In this document: positions 24,761-32,055 of the stretch, piece by piece | How the letters are laid out: every line of letters begins with the position of its first letter | Numbering within the stretch: the stretch's first letter is position 1 | Assembly (NCBI RefSeq): GCF_001884135.1 | Contig: NZ_MAOC01000062.1 | Coordinates: 1 to 47,680 of the forward strand | DNA length: 47,680 nucleotides | Reading direction: 5' to 3' | Source of the DNA: Bacillus nitratireducens | GTDB lineage: Bacteria > Bacillota > Bacilli > Bacillales > Bacillaceae_G | Notes under the pieces: model-generated | What the model was told of the DNA's origin: nothing | The model's database searches: none | Seen by the model: only the letters and a program-made list of their open reading frames with translations | Program-made: the position numbers and the translations under genes

Positions 24761-25393
24761 ATGAAACTAAAATATTTTAAAGAGTATTTTTCCTATCCTG
24801 ATATTTTGATCATGAGCTGTCTTTTCCTCACTAGCTTTGGATTTATGATTTTACATTTAACCTCTATCGGAATTTGGGGTGCTTTTATTTTGGGAATGAT
24901 TATGTATTCCTTAGCTGAGTACGCTACTCACAGGTTTATTTTTCATCTAAAGCCACCAAAGAATGCATTTTTATTAAAAATGCTTAAGCGCCTACATTAT
25001 GACCACCATACAAATCCGAATGAATTACATTTATTATTTTTACCCTTATGGTATAGTGTGCCAAACATTGCAATTTCAGGAGCAATGTTTTATTTTCTTT
25101 CATCCAGCTTGGTCATGACAAACGCATTTATTGCAGGTATTATACTCTTTTTATTATTTTATGAGTGGAAGCATTATATCGCGCATCGCCCCCTTCAACC
25201 AATATCACCATGGGGGCGATGGATGAAAAAAGTTCATTTATGGCATCATTTCAAAAATGAAAATTATTGGTATGGTGTTACGAATCCAGCCTATGATTTT
25301 CTCATGGGCACCTTTAAAGACCAAAAGGATGTTGGCCAAAGTAAAACTGCTAAAAATCTAGAAAAACGTGGTGACCAGAAAATAGAATTATAA
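24761..25393 (+). CDS. Sterol desaturase/fatty acid hydroxylase family protein
   Basis: 210 residues with four or five membrane spans. GGAGG lies 9 bases before the ATG. Diiron His clusters of the family are all present: EYATHRFIFH, LHYDHHTNPNELH, EWKHYIAHRP and VHLWHHFKNENYWYGV. It should be a membrane non-heme diiron oxygenase hydroxylating a fatty acyl chain or lipid. Forms a two-gene unit with the FadR-like regulator. Together with the plasmid's P450 BM3-type enzyme this gives two lipid hydroxylases under separate regulators. Confidence 0.85.
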   Translation: MKLKYFKEYFSYPDILIMSCLFLTSFGFMILHLTSIGIWGAFILGMIMYSLAEYATHRFIFHLKPPKNAFLLKMLKRLHYDHHTNPNELHLLFLPLWYSVPNIAISGAMFYFLSSSLVMTNAFIAGIILFLLFYEWKHYIAHRPLQPISPWGRWMKKVHLWHHFKNENYWYGVTNPAYDFLMGTFKDQKDVGQSKTAKNLEKRGDQKIEL

Positions 25394-25405
25394 AAAATAA
25401 CCTAT

Positions 25406-25466
25406 TGTCATCATCCTGGAAATGTCGAATTAATTTTGCAACTTCGACATTTCTCAGGAAGTGACA
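25406..25466. repeat. Imperfect inverted repeat with TGTCA/TGACA ends
   Basis: TGTCA, TCCTG and AAATGTCGAA on the left pair with TTCGACATTT, CAGGA and TGACA on the right across TTAATTTTGCAAC. It starts 13 bases after the hydroxylase stop, so it may be its terminator, though no T-run follows. The TGTCA end and repeated TGTCGAA sites also recall ends of Tn7/Tn5053-like elements. Confidence 0.4.
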
Positions 25467-26269
25467 GGCATTTTTTCCTATTGAGTAGTAAGCATGGTAA
25501 TAGATTACAAAGGCTCGTTTGAAAGTGTCTCTTACCGAAAAATACATCTGCTTTGTTCTCTATTTCTCTTAGCATTGCGTCATTTTTCACCAAGCGTTTC
25601 GCGGATTCTATCTACAATCTGTATCGCGTTTGCCCCAGTGATTTCTTTAGCGACTAGTTCCAGAAGAATCTTTGTATCAACAGAAAATTTCCGCGTAAAG
25701 CTATGGTACCTGACAATGTTATTGCGGAGAAACTCGGAATATTCAGGCGTGAAAGCACGACGAATAAAGCCTTCATCATGTATTCATCTAAAAAGTGATA
25801 TGATGCAACGAACTCGGTGTCCTAGACTAGATGGCTTTAAGTGTTCTCCTGCTTCAATTAAGTAACCTTTTAGTTTTCTGTAGTAAGTTCACTCATGTTA
25901 ATGTCACCGGAATAACGTAATAAGAGATTATATTGAAAAAAATATGTTTTTAAAGTCAGAGGTGAATATCCCTCAATTTTTTTATCTAATAGATACTGTT
26001 CCTAGGCCTCGGATAATAACATTATTCTTCACGCTCCCACTTTGTAAATCAATTAATCTAGATTCTATTATATTCAAGGAGAGTCTCTTTTATACGCTAG
26101 TCATTCAACAATCGTAGAAAACAAAAAATTACTTAACCATTAGGACACTTGAAATACAAGAAAAAGACGCTTTCTCTATAAAAGAATAGCGCCCTATTGT
26201 TGAAGATCGTTATTGAAGAAAAGTCCCCGTTACTTTAAGTACATTTATTCACAAATTTTGGTGTATTTC
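25467..26269 (-). pseudogene. Gene-free stretch with degenerate minus-strand coding traces
   Basis: No intact gene. Minus-strand fragments in different frames look protein-like: HDEGFIRRAFTPEYSEFLRN, then RYHSFTRKFSVDTKILLELV, AKEITGANAIQIVDRIRETL (about 25600-25800), then KNDAMLREIENKADVFFGKR (about 25520-25590). At least one frameshift and one stop separate them. The family was not identified. Nothing was seen between 25870 and 26230. Confidence 0.4.
26236..26254. repeat. 19-bp direct repeat, copy 1
   Basis: TAAGTACATTTATTCACAA, identical to 27133-27151. The pair flanks the cat gene with its promoter and leader, 897 bp apart. Confidence 0.7.
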
Positions 26270-26272
26270 TAT

Positions 26273-26302
26273 AAAGAAAGGAACTGATTTAACAGTTCCT
26301 CT
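26273..26302 (-). terminator. Terminator of cat
   Basis: AGGAACTG (26279-26286) and CAGTTCCT (26293-26300), followed on the minus strand by TTCTTTAT, 26 bases after the cat stop. Confidence 0.65.
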
Positions 26303-26327
26303 TATAGATATTTTCCCCTATGAACAA

Positions 26328-26975
26328 CTAGATCCAGTCCGCACTTTCATCAGCAAGTTTTTGTAGATCATTCATAAAAACACTTGCGTGATAACCATCA
26401 CAAACAGCATGATGAATTTGTAATGAGATAGGTAGGAATAATTCATCATTTCGTTGTGAATATTTCCCTCCAGTTATTATTGGTAAGAGAAAATCTCCAC
26501 CATTATTAATATTTAAATTAAATGCTGTAAAAGAACTCCAAGGAATCATAGATATCGGAATATTATTATCTGGTATAGGTATTTTTGGAAATAAACTACC
26601 TGTACCATTGTATTTTTCTATATCCTTTTCATATTGAGAATGAAACTCAGAAAAATTAGCTGAATTTGGTGACCAGATGCTAGAAAATGTGTGCGTCTTC
26701 TTATCAAAAATTGTATAAGAAGGGAAAATCTCTGCCCAATAACCTAAATTACCTTCCGAGTTAAAACTAGTTCTAAATTCTCTGTGGGAATTAACTATTT
26801 TTGTAACCATAAAAATAAACGCAGGATATAACTTGTAATTCTTTTTCTTTAAGTTCTTCATAAGAATAGTAATATTAATTTCATTCGTAAGACTGAATGT
26901 TGTTTGTTGTTGTAAATAGTGTTCAAAGTATTCTTTTCGATACCAATTGTCACGATTAATAATATTGAATTTCAA
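26328..26975 (-). CDS. cat: Type A chloramphenicol O-acetyltransferase
   Basis: 215 residues. Moves an acetyl group from acetyl-CoA to chloramphenicol in the cytosol, giving resistance. Typical CAT features: MKFNIINRDNWYRKEYFEHY at the N-terminus, AFNLN/FLLPIITGGKY, and the active site QIHHAVCDGYHASVF with catalytic His. The TTG at 26975 is chosen over one at 26981 because it leaves 8 bases after GGAGG and aligns with MNFNKIDLDNW of known CATs. Expression is under a leader-peptide attenuator at 26979-27037. Single gene with its own promoter and terminator. Confidence 0.93.
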   Translation of the reverse strand: MKFNIINRDNWYRKEYFEHYLQQQTTFSLTNEINITILMKNLKKKNYKLYPAFIFMVTKIVNSHREFRTSFNSEGNLGYWAEIFPSYTIFDKKTHTFSSIWSPNSANFSEFHSQYEKDIEKYNGTGSLFPKIPIPDNNIPISMIPWSSFTAFNLNINNGGDFLLPIITGGKYSQRNDELFLPISLQIHHAVCDGYHASVFMNDLQKLADESADWI

Positions 26976-26981
26976 ATTCAA

Positions 26982-27019
26982 CGCCTCCTAAAATACTTAA
27001 TTTTATCTTAGGAGGCTAT
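26982..27019 (-). promoter_or_regulatory. cat translational attenuator hairpin
   Basis: On the minus strand GCCTCCTAA pairs with TTTAGGAGGC, hiding the cat Shine-Dalgarno. The left arm overlaps the last codons of the leader peptide. A ribosome stalled by chloramphenicol in the leader would open the stem, as established for cat-86 and pC194-type genes. Confidence 0.85.
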
Positions 27020-27037
27020 TTTCACTGCTTTTTTCAT
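27008..27037 (-). CDS. cat leader peptide
   Basis: Nine codons, MKKAVKIAS, then TAA. A Shine-Dalgarno AAGGATG precedes it by about 7 bases. In known inducible cat genes a 9-10-residue leader (for example MVKTDKISSS of cat-86) stalls the ribosome at codon 6 when the drug is present; length and position match here although the residues differ. The stop codon sits in the left arm of the attenuator stem. Confidence 0.8.
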   Translation of the reverse strand: MKKAVKIAS

Positions 27038-27074
27038 GACAGTCATCCTTTTTTATATACAATTTCATGCCACT

Positions 27075-27104
27075 ATATTATCAAGTATCTCTAATTAGAG
27101 TCAA
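27075..27104 (-). promoter_or_regulatory. cat promoter
   Basis: Minus strand TTGACT (-35, 27099-27104) and TAATAT (-10, 27075-27080) with an 18-bp spacer, a good sigma-A promoter about 40 bases before the leader ATG. Confidence 0.7.
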
Positions 27105-27132
27105 CATACGTTCTTCCACTATCCTGCACCGA

Positions 27133-27151
27133 TAAGTACATTTATTCACAA
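27133..27151. repeat. 19-bp direct repeat, copy 2
   Basis: Identical to 26236-26254. Lies between the cat promoter and the truncated recombinase gene. Confidence 0.7.
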
Positions 27152-27284
27152 TCTCTCCCATGAATTTCAACATAAATATCCATTTAATTAAAAAATGAGT
27201 TCCTCCATAATCTGGCCCAATTCAAAAGATATGTCTTTTTATATGCACACCTCGATTTTGATTAAAGATTAATTTCATTAGCCT

Positions 27285-27724
27285 TCAAAAATATTTAATA
27301 TAAAAATCATGTCTCAACTTTCCACTCATCTGAGCATATATTCTCGTGGTTTCACTCTTCTCATGACCAAGTAAGCTTTGTATTACTTCAAGTGGCGCAC
27401 CATTGTTAATCATATGTGTAGTATAGCTGTGACGTAATTGATGAGGATGAATACTCTTTTTACTCCCGGCACGATTTGATATACGTTTGATAATAAATCT
27501 TAGATTATCAATACTCATACGTCTTTTTGGCCTTCTTTCGGTAATAAACAAACAAGGCTCCTCATCAACTCTTTCATCTAGATACCTTTTTAACCAAATG
27601 GTGCAACGAGTATTAAAGTATACTTCCCTTTCTTTATCACCCTTCCCATTTACAATGACAGAATTCGTTGAGAAGTTAATTTTGTCACGATTCAGTTTTA
27701 CGACTTCCCCGAAAGAATTCTCCT
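27285..27724 (-). pseudogene. Tyrosine recombinase, C-terminal fragment
   Basis: A phage/Xer-type integrase cut at its 5' end. From EVVKLNRDKINFSTNSVIV the catalytic domain is clear: KGDKEREVYFN, then HPHQLRHSYTTHMINNGAP (catalytic H and R), LLGHEKSETTRIYAQMS (H and the nucleophile Tyr). The first catalytic Arg and the N-terminal arm are missing: upstream of about 27720 the frame reads antisense through an IS605-type right end until 27854. Not active as is. It sits beside the cat cassette direct repeats, which may once have been its substrates. Confidence 0.8.
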
Positions 27725-28016
27725 TCCTCAAGCGTGTGAAGGGTATAGCCCAAAGGTAGGCGGGAGATGAATTTCGGTTTGGCATAGCCAAAAACTTTTG
27801 ATAACTTGATATATGAGGTTGCAGGAAGAAAATAGAGTGCGAAAACCAAGCCATTCGGTACCTGCGTAAAATATCAACCGTACCAAAAGAGCGTCCAAGC
27901 GTTGGACATCTAGGGATGGAACACCCCGAAGTAACGCTCAGGGAGACGAAAGGTTGCTTTCATCGTGGAACTGAGAAGCTCCCAATTCAAGCTTTGCTAA
28001 GTGGCGAGTAGTTCAC
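27718..28016 (+). ncRNA. Orphan IS605-type right end, possible TnpB omega RNA
   Basis: On the plus strand the last codons of a tnpB gene (AAT TCT CCT TCC TCA AGC GTG TGA, NSPSSSV stop) are followed by a long conserved region with GGTAGGCGGGAGATG, TTTGGCATAGCC, GAAAACCAAGCCATTCGGTA, CACCCCGAAGTAACGCTC and the end hairpin GAACTGAGAAGCTCCC...GGCGAGTAGTTCAC. I recall this as the right end/guide-RNA scaffold of IS1341-type elements in Bacillus. No tnpB body remains. The 20 bases after 28016 would be the guide. Confidence 0.6.
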
Positions 28017-28090
28017 TCGGATATTTATCTGTAGGATTCGTTCCATGCTGCTTATTTGATTCCATAGATATTCACTACCTTTCAAGGTTT

Positions 28091-28978
28091 TTATACAAAG
28101 CTTAACCGGCCTAACTTATTGCATTCCTCAGCGAACCACAAGGCCTTGTCAGGTCCTACTACCATACCATGTGGCTCCGCATTTTTCGTAGGAATAGGAT
28201 ATTCCGTAATTTCACCGTTTATTGTAATCCGACCTATTTGATTACCTCCCCATTCAGTGAACCATAAAGCACGATCAGGTCCGGTTACAATTGCGTGTGG
28301 ACGAGCATTCGGAGTAGGAATGGTAAACTCACTTATTATTCCAGAAGTAGTAATTCTGCCAATTTTATTTCCGTTAATTTCTACAAACCAAAGTGCACCA
28401 TCCGGTCCATTTGTAATACCCACAGGGCCAGCCTGTTTTGTGGGTAACTTATATGTAGTCACTTCCCCACCTATCGTAATCCGACCTATTTGATTACTCT
28501 GATTCTGAGTAAACCATAGAGCATGATCAGATCCAGCCACAATAAAAGAGGGATAAGAATCAGGAACTGGCAAACTATACTCAATAATATCGCCTGATGA
28601 TAAGATTCTCCCTATTCTATTTCCGTTCATTTCTGTAAACCAAATGTCTCCATTATGTCCTTGCGTGATTCCAAAAGGTCCAGAATCGCTGTTCGGTAGC
28701 GTATATTCAGTGATTCCACCTGTTACTGCTAGTTTGCCAATTTTATTTGTCCTATTTTCAGTAAACCATATATCACCCTGATCTGTAGAAGTTATAGATA
28801 GCACACCTGCATTGATAGTAGGAAGATCAATATGAGTCACTTTACCATCAACAGTCATTCGACCTATTTGATTTGCTTTATGTTGTGTAAACCATAGGGC
28901 ACCATCTTTTCCCCTTGTAATTCCATAAGGACCTGAATCCATGTGAGGAAGTTCAAATTCTTCAATTTTTATTCTCAC
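28091..28978 (-). CDS. vgb: Virginiamycin B lyase (streptogramin B lyase) family
   Basis: 295 residues, GTG start at 28978 behind AGGAGG. A seven-bladed beta-propeller of about 42-residue repeats, each with SGPxGITxGxDGxLWFTExxxNxIGRI. Vgb opens the ring of type B streptogramins at the ester bond, using a His and Glu near the C-terminus; the blade with [19 protein letters not shown] carries matching residues. Resistance to quinupristin-type drugs is expected, but chromosomal B. cereus homologues differ in activity. Followed on the same side by the VOC gene, which has its own start and terminator. Confidence 0.88.
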   Translation of the reverse strand: MRIKIEEFELPHMDSGPYGITRGKDGALWFTQHKANQIGRMTVDGKVTHIDLPTINAGVLSITSTDQGDIWFTENRTNKIGKLAVTGGITEYTLPNSDSGPFGITQGHNGDIWFTEMNGNRIGRILSSGDIIEYSLPVPDSYPSFIVAGSDHALWFTQNQSNQIGRITIGGEVTTYKLPTKQAGPVGITNGPDGALWFVEINGNKIGRITTSGIISEFTIPTPNARPHAIVTGPDRALWFTEWGGNQIGRITINGEITEYPIPTKNAEPHGMVVGPDKALWFAEECNKLGRLSFV

Positions 28979-29168
28979 GTTAATTCCTCCTTTTTCTTGT
29001 ATAAAATTATTCTAGTAATTCGTTATAAAATAATTTAATTCCTGCGAAAAAAGTTTTGTATAAGGTGCATTTTCAGTTAACATAATTCGTTGTTATCGGT
29101 AGCAATACAAATAACTCCGTTCGAATAATCTGAAACGGAGTTATTTGTGTTGAAAAATTCCTAATCAA
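28979..29168. terminator. Intergenic with terminator of the VOC gene (29108-29147)
   Basis: CAAATAACTCCGTT (29108-29121) and AACGGAGTTATTTG (29134-29147) form a perfect 14-bp stem just after the VOC stop; the vgb promoter must lie between it and 28979. Confidence 0.75.
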
Positions 29169-29555
29169 TTACAGCATTTTATATATTTCAATAAGGTTCC
29201 TATCTGGGTCTCGAAAATGTGCAATACGTGATCTCCATTCTTTACGATCGTGTGGTTTAGTAATAAATTCAATCCCATTTTCTCTTAAACGGTTATAAGT
29301 CTTATCAACATTTTCTACTTCAAATTGAAGTAAAAATTTTGATTGAGATTCCCCTTCTAAAAATTTATTTTCCTCTCCGACCACTTCTGCCATGGCTTTT
29401 CGGGATAAAAGCTCGATTTTCGTTTCTCCATTATTGAAAAGTGCATATTCCATTTCTTCCTCGTACCAACTTATTGATAGTCCTAATAAATCTTTGTAAA
29501 AATTGGAGCTTTTTTTAAAATCATTAACCAACAGTCTAATTTGTAATAACTTCAA
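29169..29555 (-). CDS. VOC (glyoxalase/bleomycin resistance) superfamily protein
   Basis: 128 residues, TTG start at 29555 behind AGGAGGAG. Two beta-alpha-beta-beta-beta modules: LLQIRLLVNDFKKSSNFYKD, LLGLSISWYEEEMEYALFNN and LQFEVENVDKTYNRLRENGI, FITKPHDRKEWRSRIAHFRD, PDRNLIEIYKML. The C-terminal Glu (LIEIY) is a usual metal ligand. It may be a small-molecule-binding resistance protein or a lyase; substrate unknown. Neighbours cat and vgb suggest a drug-resistance role, by inference. Confidence 0.8.
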   Translation of the reverse strand: MKLLQIRLLVNDFKKSSNFYKDLLGLSISWYEEEMEYALFNNGETKIELLSRKAMAEVVGEENKFLEGESQSKFLLQFEVENVDKTYNRLRENGIEFITKPHDRKEWRSRIAHFRDPDRNLIEIYKML

Positions 29556-29989
29556 TTCAATCTCCTCCTAATAGGCCGAGTGACAGAGTTCTCGCTCTAA
29601 TCCGTCAGATAGTTTCTGATTATCAGAAAATTATTTTTACTAGTATTATGTAATTCACGCCTTCGCTGCTTGCATAAGTTCGTATATTTTGCGAGTTGTA
29701 TCTTCATTTACAAAAAAAACTTCCTTTATGTAAACTAAGCCTGTAGACCATCTACATTTCTAGTTATCATAAACTAAATAACATCTTCTGAAATTTAACT
29801 TCGATTTACTTACGAATAATTCCTTCTCTTATTCAAGAAAATGGCCCTTTAGTTGAGTAACTTTATAACACATAAAAAGAATCCATTAAAAAAGGATTAA
29901 TCAAAGTGGATTCCTCTACAACAGATTAAGATATAATTTTCATATAAATGTTTGCTTAAAACCTATGTAGAAGTCTTGTTTTTATGTTT
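29556..29989. other. Intergenic gap
   Basis: No gene seen. A stem GAATCCA...TGGATTC at 29881-29914 could be a weak terminator for the gene at 29990. Confidence 0.4.
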
Positions 29990-30304
29990 TTAATCGTGGA
30001 CTTTCATACTTAAAAAATAAATACCCCTATTCGTTTTAAACATATATTCTTCATAACAGCATGCATAATAATCTTCTGTGTCTAATTTAACCCAGTAAAT
30101 TTCTGCTAGTTCTTGTTCGAATTCATTCAATAACTGTTCTATTATATATTCCTTCGATGTCAATCCATTTATATCATATCCATGTGGTATTGTTCCAAAC
30201 CAAGCTGTTTCCCCATCAGGGTATTGACAAATAAGGAAATCTTTTTCCCATTTTTTCAACTGTATGAGTTCTATTGTGTCATTATTAGTAGCGTGTGTAG
30301 CCAT
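29990..30304 (-). CDS. Hypothetical protein, 104 residues
   Basis: MATHATNNDTIELIQLKKWE, KDFLICQYPDGETAWFGTIP, HGYDINGLTSKEYIIEQLLN, FEQELAEIYWVKLDTEDYYA. Acidic, soluble, no signal or membrane span. The Shine-Dalgarno is weak (GAAGG about 18 bases away), so the start is uncertain. Composition is typical of a small plasmid-borne gene; family not recognised. Confidence 0.5.
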   Translation of the reverse strand: MATHATNNDTIELIQLKKWEKDFLICQYPDGETAWFGTIPHGYDINGLTSKEYIIEQLLNEFEQELAEIYWVKLDTEDYYACCYEEYMFKTNRGIYFLSMKVHD

Positions 30305-30590
30305 TTTTGCAAGCTCATATATACCTTCCTACTTATTTTCTGATAAAAGAGTAAGCTCATAATAATTACTCACATGTAGCCCCGCATTAATTTTAGCAAA
30401 ATTGTTTTAAATTTCATTTATTAATTTCACATTTAAATCCCCCTAAATTTAAAGATTCTTCAGCTAAATGTTAGCATATAGTTTTGATAGCTAGTTAGAC
30501 TTTCACGTTAGTGCAATAAGAAAAAACAAAGTGTAGATAATTCCGATTCATCTTTTTCTTAAACGGTACATCTTTGTTTTAAACCAAAAC

Positions 30591-30734
30591 TTAATAACAA
30601 TTGCTAGCTTTACCGGTTCCAATGTACAAAATTAGTCCATTTAAAATTTCTTCACTTTCTGGTGTATCCCCCTCTTCCTCTTTCTTGTCAGGATAAACAT
30701 CAAGTCCAATTTCTTGAACAGAACTAATCATCAT
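30591..30734 (-). CDS. Possible small peptide ending ASNCY
   Basis: 47 codons starting ATG ATG: MMISSVQEIGLDVYPDKKEE, EGDTPESEEILNGLILYIGT, GKASNCY. An acidic leader-like first half, then a hydrophobic patch and a short tail with Ser and Cys, which is the general look of a ribosomal peptide precursor. No clear Shine-Dalgarno and no modification gene nearby; it may equally be a gene remnant. Confidence 0.3.
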   Translation of the reverse strand: MMISSVQEIGLDVYPDKKEEEGDTPESEEILNGLILYIGTGKASNCY

Positions 30735-30978
30735 CTAATGTATCTATTGCTTTGTTAAGTTGAAATCTGCATTACAATTATACGTATAAATCAATTAATG
30801 GATATAAACTCGAATAAAAATATAATAAATTCAGTTGAATTTTTAAATATTATGACTCTACATGTTAATTATAAAGATGGTGTACATATGAGATTAACAA
30901 GTGAATGTGTAGAGCCTAACACTTGAGATATTGAACTTGCAATTATTTGAGTTAATAACTGAGAGGAGAACTTATAAC

Positions 30979-31095
30979 ATGACATTGACAGATCTCCTTT
31001 ATCAATGGTTTTAAATAGTAGAAAAATCGTTAATAAATTTAGCTGAATACAAAGATCTCTTTATTAAACTAAAATGTTCATATCAAACCATATGA
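30979..31095 (+). pseudogene. Small frame with nonsense codon before tubC
   Basis: GAGAGGAG precedes MTLTDLLYQWF, TAA, IVEKSLINLAEYKDLFIKLK, CSYQTI, stop. The frame is open apart from the TAA at codon 12 and looks protein-like. Function unknown. Confidence 0.3.
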
Positions 31096-31099
31096 TATG

Positions 31100-31600
31100 A
31101 AAAGAGCAATGATTTTTGTATGTTTTATACACACTTTACATATACACTTTATATATAGGTTTTGCATATAAGGTGTATATAAATGAAACATGTAAAATAT
31201 GTTGATATGAAATTGATACATTAGCCATAAACTCTTTATTTTAAAGGGTTTATATATACAGCTTATATATACAGTTTATGAATAGAGCGTATGGATGCTT
31301 TGTGAAGTGTTTTAACATGAAATGTTTGTAATTTGTTTTTTTTTATAAAGGATTATTCAGAAGAATGTCAAATTAAATATTAAATTTATAGTTTTATAGA
31401 AGGTGTTGTTAATTACATGAAACCTGAAATTGATATATATATTATATACAGCGTGTATGTACGCTGTATAAATTCATGTTTATATATCAACATTTTAACT
31501 AACTTTAATACTTATACGCTTTATATGTAAGTTCTATATATAATCACTTGATATACGTCTTATATTAATGTAATATATTCGTAGGAATAATTAACCAACG
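31100..31600. repeat. Putative tubC centromere repeats
   Basis: About 500 bases upstream of tubR packed with variants of TATACACTTTATATATA: 31127-31160, 31171-31182, 31250-31275, 31441-31475 and 31510-31560. The strongest element is TATACAGCGT-GTATGT-ACGCTGTATA (perfect 10-bp arms, about 31445-31470). In pXO1 and pBtoxis TubR binds short repeats upstream of tubR (tubC) and TubZ filaments attach there; place and repeat type match. Confidence 0.6.
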
Positions 31601-31618
31601 TTTTAAGGGGGAGGCAAC

Positions 31619-32035
31619 TTGAACGAGGTATTGAGCGAAAAGTATAAAGTAATTAAATTTCCTGATGAAGTTGTGAACATGTTTGCAGACATTCTTGAAG
31701 AGGACGAAATACTTTATAATGTATTTCATTACATAGGATCTGAGGTAAATAAACAATACCAAGAGACGAAATATATGAGAGGCATCTCAATAAATGAAAT
31801 AGTAGGTAATGTTGTAATTGATAGGAGAGTTAAGAAATTAAAGGGAAAATCATACTCATTAGAGGTTGAACGAACCAATATATCAAGAAGATCAGCTGAA
31901 GTAAGTGTTAGTACATTATCTTCAATGTCATTAATAACTGAAAAAATTATGCACCCTTATAAATTTTTAATCTCAACAATTAGAGGACAGCAGGTGTTAA
32001 TTGAACTTGGAAAACGTAAAGAAACGAATAGATAA
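31619..32035 (+). CDS. tubR: TubR, DNA-binding adaptor of type III partition
   Basis: 138 residues, TTG start at 31619 with GGGGGAGG 6 bases upstream. Basic winged-helix-like protein (EVVNMFADILEEDEILYNVF, RGISINEIVGNVVIDRRVKK, TNISRRSAEVSVSTLSSMSL with a recognition-helix look). It is recognised mainly from context: 20 bases before tubZ, after iteron-like repeats, and of TubR size. TubR binds tubC and links the plasmid to the TubZ filament, and it represses the tubRZ operon. Confidence 0.8.
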   Translation: MNEVLSEKYKVIKFPDEVVNMFADILEEDEILYNVFHYIGSEVNKQYQETKYMRGISINEIVGNVVIDRRVKKLKGKSYSLEVERTNISRRSAEVSVSTLSSMSLITEKIMHPYKFLISTIRGQQVLIELGKRKETNR

Positions 32036-32055
32036 GAAAAAGGAGAGATAAAATA

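Noticed and set aside
25494-25865. Plus-strand 123-residue frame
   Set aside because: Protein-like traces lie on the opposite strand; the frame is a mirror of a dead gene.
27725-27854. N-terminal part of the recombinase frame as real protein
   Set aside because: It is antisense to an IS605-type right end; recombinase similarity starts only at EVVKLN.
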